Shown: in pieces, positions 7,335 to 15,937 of the stretch
Layout: every line of letters starts with the position of its first letter
Numbering within the stretch: position 1 is the first letter of the stretch
Assembly (NCBI GenBank): GCA_023268355.1
Contig: JALNJK010000001.1
Span: 186,001 to 250,000 of the forward strand
Origin: Candidatus Terraquivivens tengchongensis
Lineage (GTDB): Archaea; Thermoproteota; Nitrososphaeria_A; Caldarchaeales; Wolframiiraptoraceae
Direction: 5' to 3'
Length of the DNA stretch: 64,000 bases
Translations under genes and position numbers: made by a program
The notes under the pieces: model-generated
The model's database searches: none
What the model was told of the DNA's origin: nothing
Seen by the model: only the letters and a program-made list of their open reading frames with translations

Positions 7335-8228
7335 ATGAAGAAAACCCCATATGCATCAAAACTTAAATCCAGCAAAAATTCAACGAAAGCCGTGAAGACC
7401 AAAAGCGACACAGTACTCGTGATAGGGCTTGGTGAGGTTGGAAGGCCGCTTTACGAGATACTGTCCGAGAAGTTCTCAAACGTATACGGCTACGACCTAG
7501 ACAGCAACAAGACCATCAACAGCATAGACGATGTTAAGCCTCCAGTCGACATACTCCACATAGCTTACCCGTTCAAGGAGCTCAATCAGTTCTTAGATAC
7601 CGTGTTAAGCTACATTACCATGCTAAACCCATCCCTGGTAATAATCCACTCAACGGTTGCGCTCGGAACGACCAGAGCATTGCAGTCGAGAACAAGTTCG
7701 AAAGTTGCCTACTCGCCGGTAAGGGGCAAGCACCCTCTGATGAAAGACCACATGGCTTTCTGGACGAAGTGGGTCGCTGCGGTTAATCATGCCGCCTTAA
7801 ACCATGCAAAGGAGCACCTAGAGCGTGCAGGGTTTAGGGTAAGGGTATCGCAAGAGCCAGAGTCTCTTGAGCTGGCGAAATTGTGGGAGACGGTGTATAG
7901 GGCCATCATGATAGCGTCATGGCATGAAGCGCACCGCATAGCGATGAGGTTCGGAGCGGACTTAGACACCGTTGCAGAGTTTGTGTCCGAGGTGCATGAA
8001 GTTCTGAAGGATAGGCCGATATATTACCCGGACGTGATCGGCGGCCACTGCTTGATCCAGAATACGGAGATACTCTTCAAGCAGACGGGCTCGAGGTTGC
8101 TGGAGCTTGTTCTGGAATCCAACAGAAAAAGGGCTGAAGAGATAAAGGATGAGAGGGTACTCGGGGACATAGGGAAGCTTAAGAGGATATGGTTAAGGCA
8201 TGCCCCGAAGTCCTACTACAGGCTATAG
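7335..8228 (+). CDS. UDP-sugar/GDP-mannose dehydrogenase-like NAD(P)-binding protein
   Basis: 297 aa. After a Lys/Ser-rich N-terminal tail (residues 1-25) comes a Rossmann motif VLVIGLGEVGRPLYE, a central all-helical segment with ELAKLWETVYRA, and VIGGHCLIQN, which resembles the GGHCIPVDP active-site loop of UDP-ManNAc dehydrogenases. It is clearly shorter than full-length enzymes of that family (about 400 aa) and lacks their C-terminal UDP-binding domain, so the reaction may differ. It may act on a sugar nucleotide or another hydroxy acid. It is a single gene, converging on the alcohol dehydrogenase with an sRNA and a palindrome between them. Confidence 0.68.
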   Translation: MKKTPYASKLKSSKNSTKAVKTKSDTVLVIGLGEVGRPLYEILSEKFSNVYGYDLDSNKTINSIDDVKPPVDILHIAYPFKELNQFLDTVLSYITMLNPSLVIIHSTVALGTTRALQSRTSSKVAYSPVRGKHPLMKDHMAFWTKWVAAVNHAALNHAKEHLERAGFRVRVSQEPESLELAKLWETVYRAIMIASWHEAHRIAMRFGADLDTVAEFVSEVHEVLKDRPIYYPDVIGGHCLIQNTEILFKQTGSRLLELVLESNRKRAEEIKDERVLGDIGKLKRIWLRHAPKSYYRL

Positions 8229-8231
8229 TTT

Positions 8232-8288
8232 GGGGTCAGAACTTAAGACCCATCTCATCCGTTCGTATTTCCCGAGCTCATCATCCCC
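8232..8288 (-). ncRNA. C/D-box guide sRNA candidate 3 (paralogue of candidate 4)
   Basis: On the minus strand box C is ATGATGA (8278-8284), C' is GGATGA (8255-8260) and box D is CTGA (8236-8239). GGGG before box C pairs with CCCC after box D, a strong terminal stem. The D' box is degenerate. The layout and the D-guide closely match the RNA at 16195-16249, aligned without gaps. It sits between two converging genes, antisense to nothing. Its target was not identified. Confidence 0.7.
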
Positions 8289-8291
8289 GCG

Positions 8292-8346
8292 GCTAATTAG
8301 TTCAGCACCACAGGAAAAATTTTTCCAGCATGCTGAACTAATTGGC
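8292..8346. repeat. Nested inverted repeat between converging genes
   Basis: Arms 8292-8307 and 8331-8346 pair over 16 positions with a single G-T mismatch, and the 23-nt loop holds a second perfect palindrome, GGAAAAATTTTTCC (8313-8326), on the same centre. It may be a bidirectional terminator, a protein-binding site, or the promoter of the minus-strand sRNA at 8232-8288, because the A/T core lies 25-35 nt upstream of that RNA. Confidence 0.6.
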
Positions 8347-8379
8347 GGTGTACAAGCGTACCATGGGCCGATGGGTGCA

Positions 8380-9594
8380 TTAACCCTTTGAGCCGCTTAG
8401 GCTCTCCAGCTCGCCCTCCCACATCTTTTCGAAGATCCTTTTTGCATCCTCATAATTGACCTCGCGGGGGTTATTGACGAGCAGACGCTGATACTTCGAT
8501 ACAAGGATGTCCGCCAACTTCGGTATAGCATCCTTGGGAATGCCTACCTCCCTTAAGCTGAGCGGAAGCTCGACCTCCCTCATTAGGTCCACTACGGCCC
8601 TGACAGCCATCCTTGCGGCCTTTACATCATCAAGACCTCCGACGTTTATCCCGAGATAAAACGCGATATCCTTCAACTCCTCAACACGCTCCTGCAGGTT
8701 ATACTCCATTACGTAAGGTAGGGCGATGCTACAACCGAGGCCATGCGGTACATGGAAGAGTGTGCTGAGCGCATACGATAATCCATGACCTAGGATGACG
8801 CTAGAGTTTGCAAAGGATGCTCCGGCAAGTGTCGCGGCTATTGCCATCCTGTACCTTGCGTTTACATCCCTGCCGTTCCTGTATGCGGCCTCGAGACCTT
8901 CGGATATCAGCTTTACGCTGCCCTTGGCAAGTGTCGAGGATATGATGTTCGACCTCTTCGAAAGTGTGCTCTCGATCGCGTGGCTCAGCGCGTCCATGCC
9001 CGTAATCGCCGTGAGCTTGGGAGGCATCGTTAAGGTCATCATCGGGTCCACGATCGCCACCTCCGCTATCATCCATCTACTGAAGATCACTTTCTTGACG
9101 TCGCTCACAGATATAACCGACCCCTTTGTAGCCTCGCTACCAGAACCCGAAGTCGTAGGTATCAATATCAGAGGAAGGCCGGGCCGCTTGACGAGCTCAT
9201 CTCCAAAATACTCTTCGACGTCACCATCGTTTGTGGCCATGACAGTAGCAACCTTCGCCATGTCTAGACAGCTACCACCGCCTACGCCGACCACTACATC
9301 ATAGCTCCTCTCCCTTGACGCTTTTGCTACAGACCTTGCGTTCTCTAGGTCAGGTTCCATTTTTACACCGTTGAATACATAAAACTCCACACCCTCAGCG
9401 AGCAGGACGTCCGTTACTTTGCTAACTAAACCTGCTTTCTGGACACCCTCATCCGTTACTATAAGCACCCTGTTACCGAATTTTTTTACTTCCTTACCAA
9501 TTTGCTTTACGGAGTCGGGTCCGAAGACCAGCTTTCTTGGCATCGAAACGTATTCGTGCACACCCTCAAAGTACGAAGGAATCTTTCTTTCCAT
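8380..9594 (-). CDS. Iron-containing alcohol dehydrogenase
   Basis: 404 aa, group III Fe-ADH. The NAD-binding GVGGGSCLDMAK motif (about residue 103), GSGSEAT, and the metal ligands in MDALSHAIES and HGLSYALSTLFHVPHGLG are all present. It interconverts an alcohol or diol with its aldehyde/ketone; the substrate is unknown. It has its own TATA box at 9617-9625. The nucleoside-transporter operon ends 70 nt upstream on the same strand, so read-through is possible. Confidence 0.93.
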   Translation of the reverse strand: MERKIPSYFEGVHEYVSMPRKLVFGPDSVKQIGKEVKKFGNRVLIVTDEGVQKAGLVSKVTDVLLAEGVEFYVFNGVKMEPDLENARSVAKASRERSYDVVVGVGGGSCLDMAKVATVMATNDGDVEEYFGDELVKRPGLPLILIPTTSGSGSEATKGSVISVSDVKKVIFSRWMIAEVAIVDPMMTLTMPPKLTAITGMDALSHAIESTLSKRSNIISSTLAKGSVKLISEGLEAAYRNGRDVNARYRMAIAATLAGASFANSSVILGHGLSYALSTLFHVPHGLGCSIALPYVMEYNLQERVEELKDIAFYLGINVGGLDDVKAARMAVRAVVDLMREVELPLSLREVGIPKDAIPKLADILVSKYQRLLVNNPREVNYEDAKRIFEKMWEGELESLSGSKG

Positions 9595-9616
9595 GAGAAT
9601 GAGAATTTTCTACTCC

Positions 9617-9625
9617 ATATAAAAA
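9617..9625 (-). promoter_or_regulatory. TATA box of the alcohol dehydrogenase gene
   Basis: On the minus strand CTTTTTATATG lies 23-32 nt before the ATG at 9594, the expected TATA position for a leaderless gene. Confidence 0.55.
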
Positions 9626-9663
9626 GCTTGTCACTCTGCACACCATGAATTCTGTTAGGTGCC

Positions 9664-10644
9664 TCACTCCTCCCTGTAGTAGGGTTTTGCTAGCGCGGCC
9701 GGAGCGCTTATCCTTTTCCTGAAGCTCTCGACGGAGAGTAAGCTTAGAGTAATCACGGCTATCGCGTATGGGAGCATCAAAACGAACTGGGGAGATGTCG
9801 CACCCAATCCAAAGAGCTGCAACCTATACTGGAGAACTTCTATTCCACCAAAGAGCAGAGAGCCGAATATTGCCCTCAACGGGCTCCAAGTAGACAGTAT
9901 GATCAAGGACAGCGTTATGAAGCCCCTACCGCCAGTCATACCTTCTATCCAGAATGGTTGGAATCCGAGCATGAAGTATGCGCCAGCGAGCGCTGAGAAC
10001 ATGCCCGACAAAATACATGTAAGATACCTTATCCTGAAGACGTTGATTCCGAGAGCGTCCGCCATTCCTGGGTTCTCACCGACGCTCCTAATCTTCAGAC
10101 CTGCACTCGTCCTGAATAACAAAAACCACATCAAGGGTGCCAGTATGAGCGTTATGTAGACGACGACGTTGTGGTTGAAGAACATCGGACCGACTATCGG
10201 TATTTCTTTAAGGAGCGGTATAGGAACGGACGGCAACATGGAAACACTCTGGGTTTCAAGAACGGCGCCCGGAAGTTCTGGATTCAGCGTCTGGAGTATT
10301 ATCTTCCTAGTGGTCGGGAACGTTATGAAACCGCTTAGGCCCAAGCCCAGCATCGTGATGGCCAGACCCACGGTTATCTGGTTTAACCTAAGCGACACCG
10401 CGAAGAAGGCAAGCAGCAATCCCATCAGTATACCAAAAATGCCGGCTACCAAGAAGGCAAGCGCATGTCCCCATGCTATCGTGATTATGAACGATATGGC
10501 TGCACCAATAGCCATGATGCCTTCTAAGCCTAAGTTGAGTATTCCAGACCTTTCTGCGTATATTTCGCCGAGTGAGCCGAGCAAGTATACGACGCCAATG
10601 CTTGTTGTACTTGCAAGCACTGGTTCGATCCATTCGATGCTCAT
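9664..10644 (-). CDS. Nucleoside-type ABC transporter permease, second subunit (YufQ/BmpB partner family)
   Basis: 326 aa, strongly hydrophobic with about eight to nine helices. It has the family motif GILNLGLEGIMAIGA near residue 37 and DALGINVFRIRY in the coupling region, both typical of the RbsC/BPD_transp_2 permeases paired with BMP-type binding proteins. It begins 4 nt after the stop of the first permease and is the last gene of the four-gene transporter operon. Confidence 0.92.
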   Translation of the reverse strand: MSIEWIEPVLASTTSIGVVYLLGSLGEIYAERSGILNLGLEGIMAIGAAISFIITIAWGHALAFLVAGIFGILMGLLLAFFAVSLRLNQITVGLAITMLGLGLSGFITFPTTRKIILQTLNPELPGAVLETQSVSMLPSVPIPLLKEIPIVGPMFFNHNVVVYITLILAPLMWFLLFRTSAGLKIRSVGENPGMADALGINVFRIRYLTCILSGMFSALAGAYFMLGFQPFWIEGMTGGRGFITLSLIILSTWSPLRAIFGSLLFGGIEVLQYRLQLFGLGATSPQFVLMLPYAIAVITLSLLSVESFRKRISAPAALAKPYYREE

Positions 10645-10648
10645 GCTT

Positions 10649-11707
10649 TCACCTCTTCAGCACTACTTTGTACCTCATGAAGAACTCTGCCAGCACTATG
10701 CAGAGAAAGATCACGGACTGAAAGACTGTGATGGTTGATGCTGGCAACCTCAATAAGGATTGGAGCGCATCGCCGGCTGTAAGCAAACCCCCGAAGAATA
10801 TGCCGGCAGGCAGGATGAGCCAAGGGTTAAGCTGAGCGAGCATAGCCACTATTATGGCAGTGTAACCGTAACCGGGCGATGCCCTCGGTCTTAGTCTTCC
10901 TATCATCCCTGACACGACGTAAAAACCTCCCAAGCCAGCTATGCCGCCGCTGATTAGGGAACCCAATAACGTAGCGCGTCCGACTGACATTCCAGCGTAC
11001 TTAGCAACTTCGCTACTCTTTCCAAGAACACTGAGCACGAAACCTAGCTTCGTGTACTTGAATAACACGTACACTAAAGCAGCAACCGCAACGGATATTG
11101 TGATGCCGGCAACGGAAGGATGTCCGCCAAACGTGAGCGTTGCATAATCAGGAAATGGTATGGAAAGGGCAAAACCCCAACCTTCTGGGTCCCTCCATGG
11201 ACCATAGACTAAATAATCAACAAACAGTATGGCTATGTAGTTCAGCATCAAAGTTGTCAGAACCTCATTAACGCCTAGCTTTGCCTTCAGGGACGCTGCT
11301 ATGAGACACCATGCTCCACCAGCCAAGAATGAAGCAACACCCATGGCTATGAGCATTAGAGATATAGGTATAGCGTCATAGAAAACGTGCAGGATAACTA
11401 TACCGGTCGCGGCCACCATTCCAAGATATATCTGCCCCTCGGCACCTATGTTCCAGAAACCCATTCTAAAAGCAACGACTAAACCCAAGGATGACAAGAT
11501 TATCGGTATGCTCCTGAAAACAGCTTGGAGAAAAAGGACTGGTGTGATGAAGACGTTACCTATGATCAAATAAAATTGGACGACGTTCACGCCCAAAAAG
11601 TAGAATATGAGGCCTGTCACGAAAAAAGCAAGCAAAAACGATAAGAAGATAACAAGACCGGATGTCTTCCGGCTCGGATATACGCGCCTCTCCAACTTAA
11701 ACAACAA
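10649..11707 (-). CDS. Nucleoside-type ABC transporter permease, first subunit (YufP family)
   Basis: 352 aa. A cytoplasmic N-terminus is followed by about nine helices; FRMGFWNIGAEGQIYLGM and GYGYTAIIVAMLAQLNPW are signatures of this permease family. It should form the membrane channel with the product of 9664-10644. The gene lies 7 nt after the ATPase gene stop and 4 nt before the second permease. Confidence 0.92.
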   Translation of the reverse strand: MLFKLERRVYPSRKTSGLVIFLSFLLAFFVTGLIFYFLGVNVVQFYLIIGNVFITPVLFLQAVFRSIPIILSSLGLVVAFRMGFWNIGAEGQIYLGMVAATGIVILHVFYDAIPISLMLIAMGVASFLAGGAWCLIAASLKAKLGVNEVLTTLMLNYIAILFVDYLVYGPWRDPEGWGFALSIPFPDYATLTFGGHPSVAGITISVAVAALVYVLFKYTKLGFVLSVLGKSSEVAKYAGMSVGRATLLGSLISGGIAGLGGFYVVSGMIGRLRPRASPGYGYTAIIVAMLAQLNPWLILPAGIFFGGLLTAGDALQSLLRLPASTITVFQSVIFLCIVLAEFFMRYKVVLKR

Positions 11708-11714
11708 TTACCAC

Positions 11715-13259
11715 CTAAGCTGCGCTGCCCTTCACCATCATCATACCAACTTCTTCTATAGTTTTTTCCGTTGGTAAGAACTCGCCCGCTATCCTTCCCC
11801 TGGACATGACGACTACCCTGTCGCTCAGCATCATTATCTCCTCTAGGTCCTCGGATAGGAAGATTATGGCCGAGCCTAACGACCTATACTTTAACAGCAG
11901 GCTTTGAACAAACTCTGTTGCCGCAACGTCAAGGCCCTTAGTTGGATAGGCTGCAAGTATGAGCTTAGGCACTTTACCATCCCGAGTTGTCGATAGTTCT
12001 CTGGCTAGTACGACCTTCTGCAAGTTTCCACCAGAAAGTGCGCTGGCCAGAATCGAGGGGCTGTGTGCCGCTATATCGTATTCCTCTATGAGCTTCTTCG
12101 AAAACTCGAAAAGTTTTCGCCAATTGATCGTGAACGTGCTCGAAAAATCCTTGCTTCTGTATAACTTTAGCGCAACGTTTTCCACGAGCCTCATCTCGCG
12201 AACGAGAGCCCATCTGGTGCTTTCGGGCGGTATGTATACAACGCCTTTCTCTATCAGGTACTTTACACCTTTATTCGTCACATCCTCACCATCTATAAAC
12301 ACCCTACCACCATGAGCCTTTCTCATACCCGCAAGAACCTCTACCAACTCCTCTTGACCGTTTCCAGCTACCCCTGCTATACCCAAAATCTCGCCGGAAT
12401 GGACGCGAAGATTAACATCATCTAGAGCTAGAACGCCCCTATCACCCATGGCCTTAAGACCGATCGCTTCCAATACCACGTTTCCTTTTTTTACCTCAGG
12501 CTTCTCAAGCTTAAACAGCACCGGCCTACCTATCATCAGGTTTGCAAGCTCTTCCGCAGTTACCTCGTTTGTAGGTTTTGTTGCGACAACCTTTCCTTTC
12601 CTCATGACCGTGACCCTATCGCCTACCTCGAACACCTCCTCAAGTTTGTGGGTGATGAGGATTATGCCCTTACCCTTTTCCGCCATAATTCTAAGGGCTT
12701 TAAAGAGGTTCTTAGTCTCCTGGGGTGTAAGGACAGAAGTTGGCTCATCTAATATCAAGATGTCGACGTTCCTTATTAAGAGCTTCAAAAGCTCAACTTG
12801 TTGCTTCTCACCAACCGAAAGTTGCCAGACCTTTGCATTTGGGTCGATATTCCAACCATATTCTTCACAAACCTTCTTCACGGTTTCCGCAAGCTTTTTC
12901 TTGTTGAGAATAAAACCAGCCTCTTTGAGGCCGAGCACGACATTTTCCCAAACCGTGTGGACTGGTATAAGCCTGAAGCTCTGATGCACCATGCCTATCC
13001 CTAGCTTTATCGAGTCTGCTGGTGACCTAATCTTCACCTTCTTTCCCTTTACGTATATTTCTCCCTCATCTGGATGGTAAAGTCCGTACAGTATGTTCAT
13101 CAACGTCGTTTTTCCAGCAGCATTTTCGCCCAAGAGAGCATGAACCTCGCCGGGCATGAGTGAAAAGTCTACATGGTCGTTGGCTACGACATTAGGAAAC
13201 TTCTTCACTATACCCCTTAGCTCAACTAAGGGCGTAACAGACAAACCGTAACCCTCCAA
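11715..13259 (-). CDS. Nucleoside-type ABC transporter, double ATPase subunit
   Basis: 514 aa with two ABC domains. Domain 1 (about residues 10-240) has Walker A GENAAGKTTL, signature LSVGEKQQVE and Walker B ILILDEPTSVLT. Domain 2 (about 265-505) has a degenerate Walker A GVAGNGQEELVE, signature LSGGNLQKVV and LILAAYPTKGLD, the common asymmetry in the RbsA/YufO subfamily. Only the first site is expected to hydrolyse ATP well. It sits between the binding protein and the permeases. Confidence 0.95.
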   Translation of the reverse strand: MEGYGLSVTPLVELRGIVKKFPNVVANDHVDFSLMPGEVHALLGENAAGKTTLMNILYGLYHPDEGEIYVKGKKVKIRSPADSIKLGIGMVHQSFRLIPVHTVWENVVLGLKEAGFILNKKKLAETVKKVCEEYGWNIDPNAKVWQLSVGEKQQVELLKLLIRNVDILILDEPTSVLTPQETKNLFKALRIMAEKGKGIILITHKLEEVFEVGDRVTVMRKGKVVATKPTNEVTAEELANLMIGRPVLFKLEKPEVKKGNVVLEAIGLKAMGDRGVLALDDVNLRVHSGEILGIAGVAGNGQEELVEVLAGMRKAHGGRVFIDGEDVTNKGVKYLIEKGVVYIPPESTRWALVREMRLVENVALKLYRSKDFSSTFTINWRKLFEFSKKLIEEYDIAAHSPSILASALSGGNLQKVVLARELSTTRDGKVPKLILAAYPTKGLDVAATEFVQSLLLKYRSLGSAIIFLSEDLEEIMMLSDRVVVMSRGRIAGEFLPTEKTIEEVGMMMVKGSAA

Positions 13260-13286
13260 CTAAAAAATAAGAGAGGTTTAAAATCA

Positions 13287-14624
13287 TCACTTAGGTAGCG
13301 GCTCTTCTATGTACTCTACCAACCAGTCCATCGACCACAACGCGTTGCGGTCAGCCCTTTCGCCAGGACCTATTCTGACGTTTCCATTCTGGTCCCTAAT
13401 CGGCTCCTTCCCCTCGGGGTCGTGTCCCTCAACAGTAAATGGCTCGAAGAGGAGCTCCTTCATCTCCTCATACCTTTGTTTGATTAAGCTGACGTACTCT
13501 TCAGGAATTGCTGGATTTATCGGTGCCAAGTAAACCGTCCCCTCTTCCTTTCCCGCAGTGCTCTTCTCGATAGGCTGCCTCCATCTCCAAGGCATGTAGT
13601 CTCCGACCCTTGCCCATATGTCCACAGATCGCCACGTCTTGGTCGCAACCATCCTGTAAAAATCTAGGTATATTGGTCCCCAGTTGGCTACTGGTCCTGT
13701 TAGGTGAGCTGTAGGACCATACTCCCTCATATCGCTGTAGTGGCTGAAGCTCCATACCTTCTTGCCCTTCTTCTGGTATTCTTCAGCAACCATCAGCACC
13801 GCTGGCGTATCCTCTGTGTAGTTAAGCACGTCACAATTCTTGTCGTCGATTAGAGCAGAGGCCGCGAGCCTTGCTTGCTCCGGCGCAACCCACTCAAAGA
13901 GCCACGTTACATGCGCTTTGATGTTCTTTCCAGTTCTCTTCTTGTAAGCGTACTGAGCGCCGAGTACGTATGCGTTTATATGCCTGACGACCTCCGGTAT
14001 CGGATATGCACCAACGTATCCTATGACCCCGGTTTGCGTTAGCGCACCCGCAGCGAGACCGCATAAGTAGTATAGCTGGTAGAACTCCGCGAACGCAGAA
14101 CTCATGTTTTGTGGCGCGTTCCCTGCTGCACCGCTTCTATAGCCCGATATGTGGACGAAGTATTTGTCAGGGTACTTGCTGGCAGCCTCAGCCGTTCCAT
14201 CCATGAAACCAAAGCTAGTCGTTATTATCAGCTCACAATCTTTCGCAACTAGGTTTTCGATGGCCGATGTGACTTCAGGCTCCGGAACGCTCTCAATATA
14301 GTAGCTTTCGACGTTCCTGAACCTCTCGTCAGCCCATTTCCTGCCCCTATCGTGTCCGTAACTCCAACCGTAATCGCCGACTGGACCGACGTACACATAC
14401 CCTACCTTAATCGGCATCTGCTTCAGTGGCGGCGTATACGTGACAGTTTTTGTAACTTCCTTGACCTCCGGCATCTTGGCGAGGTAACCTGCCGCACCGC
14501 CTACGATACCTGCAGCGATTATGCCGCCGATTGCCGCGGCCTTCGTGACGCCAAGAAATTCCCTTCTGGAAAACTTTCTTCCGCTTAGGGCGCTTTTATC
14601 CATGTCCGATGCATGTTTGAACAT
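13287..14624 (-). CDS. BMP-family substrate-binding lipoprotein-like protein, Tat-exported
   Basis: 445 aa. The N-terminus has a twin-arginine motif SRREFLG at about residue 18 followed by a hydrophobic Ala/Gly-rich segment, so the folded protein is probably exported by Tat and anchored by that segment. The mature part, from IKVGYVYVGPVGDYGWSYGHDRG, is the BMP/PnrA fold, which binds nucleosides in characterised members. No lipobox cysteine is obvious. It is the first gene of the ABC operon and so is made before the membrane subunits. Confidence 0.92.
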   Translation of the reverse strand: MFKHASDMDKSALSGRKFSRREFLGVTKAAAIGGIIAAGIVGGAAGYLAKMPEVKEVTKTVTYTPPLKQMPIKVGYVYVGPVGDYGWSYGHDRGRKWADERFRNVESYYIESVPEPEVTSAIENLVAKDCELIITTSFGFMDGTAEAASKYPDKYFVHISGYRSGAAGNAPQNMSSAFAEFYQLYYLCGLAAGALTQTGVIGYVGAYPIPEVVRHINAYVLGAQYAYKKRTGKNIKAHVTWLFEWVAPEQARLAASALIDDKNCDVLNYTEDTPAVLMVAEEYQKKGKKVWSFSHYSDMREYGPTAHLTGPVANWGPIYLDFYRMVATKTWRSVDIWARVGDYMPWRWRQPIEKSTAGKEEGTVYLAPINPAIPEEYVSLIKQRYEEMKELLFEPFTVEGHDPEGKEPIRDQNGNVRIGPGERADRNALWSMDWLVEYIEEPLPK

Positions 14625-14843
14625 CTATTTAAGAATGTTTTTACACAAACGTGTCAAAATGATCTTTTTGGAACACCGCTCGCGTATGGTAAAAAGCTCA
14701 CATATCAAACGGCGGCAGGCCCGAGGGCCGTATGATGCATGACCGCTGCGAGCCTCGAGACAATCGAGGCCATTTCACAGTAAAATATTAAGACAAACAC
14801 GGTATTCGCTTGGTGAGGTTACACGGCGAAGGTCAAGCTCATC

Positions 14844-15122
14844 ATGACGAGTACGCTGGCAATGTACCTCAAAAGCGATCAGGAGCTTCACTTGGAGGTC
14901 TCGAGCATACGGGACCTGCTCAACCAGCTCTCCGAAAAGTTCGGCGATGCTTTCAGGCAGAGGGTTTTGGACGAGAGAGGGAACCTGAGAAGCTTCGTGG
15001 TCCTGTACGTCAACGGAAAGAACATACAGCTCACAGAGGGGCTCGATACGAGGCTTGAAGACGGTGATGAGGTGATGATGCTTCCGGCGATAGGCGGAGG
15101 TACTATCCTGCACACGCTCTAG
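14844..15122 (+). CDS. MoaD/ThiS-like ubiquitin-fold sulfur carrier
   Basis: 92 aa from the first canonical ATG. The beta-grasp pattern, VLYVNGKNIQ, LEDGDEVMMLPAIGGG, is that of MoaD/SAMP proteins that carry sulfur on a C-terminal diglycine. Two oddities stand out. The ATG at 14844 cuts off most of the first beta strand; the frame stays open upstream with KVKLI and a strong Shine-Dalgarno GGTGAGG at 14812-14818 sits 4 nt before an ACG at 14823, which may be the real start. The diglycine is also followed by six extra residues (TILHTL), so either it must be trimmed before activation or the chain does not conjugate. Moa partners are elsewhere in the window. Confidence 0.78.
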   Translation: MTSTLAMYLKSDQELHLEVSSIRDLLNQLSEKFGDAFRQRVLDERGNLRSFVVLYVNGKNIQLTEGLDTRLEDGDEVMMLPAIGGGTILHTL

Positions 15123-15126
15123 AAAC

Positions 15127-15510
15127 TTACAATTCGACGTAGCGTTTCTCCACTTCTATCTTTTTTTATGTCCTGAGCGACCTCCAAAGTTCCTAGATAT
15201 TTACCTTCTTTGTCCCTTACTTCGATGTATATTATGTACATCAGACGTCCGTCGATGTTCATCCAGAAATCGACCACATCTTTCTCACCCCTTTTTGAAA
15301 ACCTCCAGAATCTTGTTCATCATGCCGATGCTCTTTTCTGAATGGCATGACTGAACTTTTCTGCCCAGCATGTCCTTGGCTCTCTTGATGGTCCGCTTTT
15401 CAGCTCTGTTGAAGTACTTGTAGATGTTCATCCTTGTCCACGAAGTCTATGTCCAAAATAGCTTCAACCTCTTTCTCGATTCTAGGCTTTCCTATTGGTT
15501 CGACCCCTTA
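15127..15510 (-). pseudogene. Decayed DUF438/PAS-domain gene
   Basis: Read on the minus strand across three frames, the stretch spells GKPRIEKEVEAIL, YFNRAEKR, GRKVQSCHSEKSI, EKDVVDFWMNIDGR, and RDKEGKYLGTLEVAQDI, and ends EKRYVEL-stop at 15127. This order and wording match the C-terminal PAS region of DUF438 proteins. At least three frameshifts break it (near GGATGAAC, at a GGGG run, and at a run of seven A), and the N-terminal hemerythrin-like part is missing. I take it as a pseudogene remnant; it occupies the gap between moaD and the CRISPR leader. Confidence 0.75.
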
Positions 15511-15538
15511 CCGAAAAGCTTATATTCTTTCGCTGGAG

Positions 15539-15547
15539 TTTATAAAG
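15539..15547 (+). promoter_or_regulatory. TATA box in the CRISPR leader
   Basis: TTTATAAAG lies 81 nt before the first repeat, on the strand from which the crRNA would be read. A transcript would start near 15570 and cross the leader hairpin at 15593-15624. Confidence 0.5.
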
Positions 15548-15592
15548 TACCCAGCAAAAGGGGCACCAGCGAGAGGTTGGGAGAATAAAGTG

Positions 15593-15624
15593 GCCTAATT
15601 CCCGGAAAAACCGGGGAATTAGGC
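15593..15624. repeat. Leader hairpin 3 nt before the first CRISPR repeat
   Basis: Arms 15593-15605 and 15611-15624 (GCCTAATTCCCGG against its complement with one extra G) pair around a loop of five A. It is the strongest hairpin in this part of the window. It could be a docking site for adaptation proteins, an RNA structure in the pre-crRNA, or a terminator remnant. Confidence 0.6.
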
Positions 15625-15627
15625 TCG

Positions 15628-15920
15628 GAATCTCAAAAAGAGAATTGAAAGGGAACATACGACGATCTCGCTTATGCGCTTGCCCTCACCGCCCAGCGAA
15701 TCTCAAAAAGAGAATTGAAAGGCGTTTTTGGTGTTCTAGCCTTTTATGCGCTCGTGAAAGTCGCGAATCTCAAAAAGAGAATTGAAAGCGGGGTTAAAAT
15801 CGTAGCGGATGCGGCAATAGTCACTTTGAATCTCAAAAAGAGAATTGAAAGTCTTTATCAGTGCCTTCGCCTTTCTTCGTCTCGTCTAAGTCTTTGAATC
15901 TCAAAAAAGAGAATTAAAAG
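15628..15920 (+). CRISPR. Small CRISPR array, 5 repeats and 4 spacers, no cas genes in window
   Basis: Repeats are 24 nt, begin GAATCTC and end TTGAAAG, at 15628-15651, 15698-15721, 15765-15788, 15828-15851 and a degenerate 25-nt copy at 15896-15920. Spacers are 46, 43, 39 and 44 nt. The repeat type is the one widespread in thermophilic Crenarchaeota, with the TTGAAAG end forming the 5' handle of crRNA read on the plus strand. The degenerate last copy and the upstream leader agree with that orientation. No cas gene is present, so it depends on enzymes encoded elsewhere or is inactive. Confidence 0.97.
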
Positions 15921-15937
15921 AGGCGCGTTATGTTTGA

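Noticed and set aside
14810-15058. 82-aa ORF over the MoaD gene
   Set aside because: It is the same DNA in another frame; the MoaD motifs GGG and LEDGDEVMMLPA are in the 14844 frame.
15652-15764. TTATGCGCT shared between CRISPR spacers 1 and 2
   Set aside because: Nine bases is too short to mean a shared origin.
15715-15897. 60-aa ORF inside the CRISPR array
   Set aside because: It is made of two or more repeats and spacers read through, so it repeats NLKKRIES; it is not a gene.
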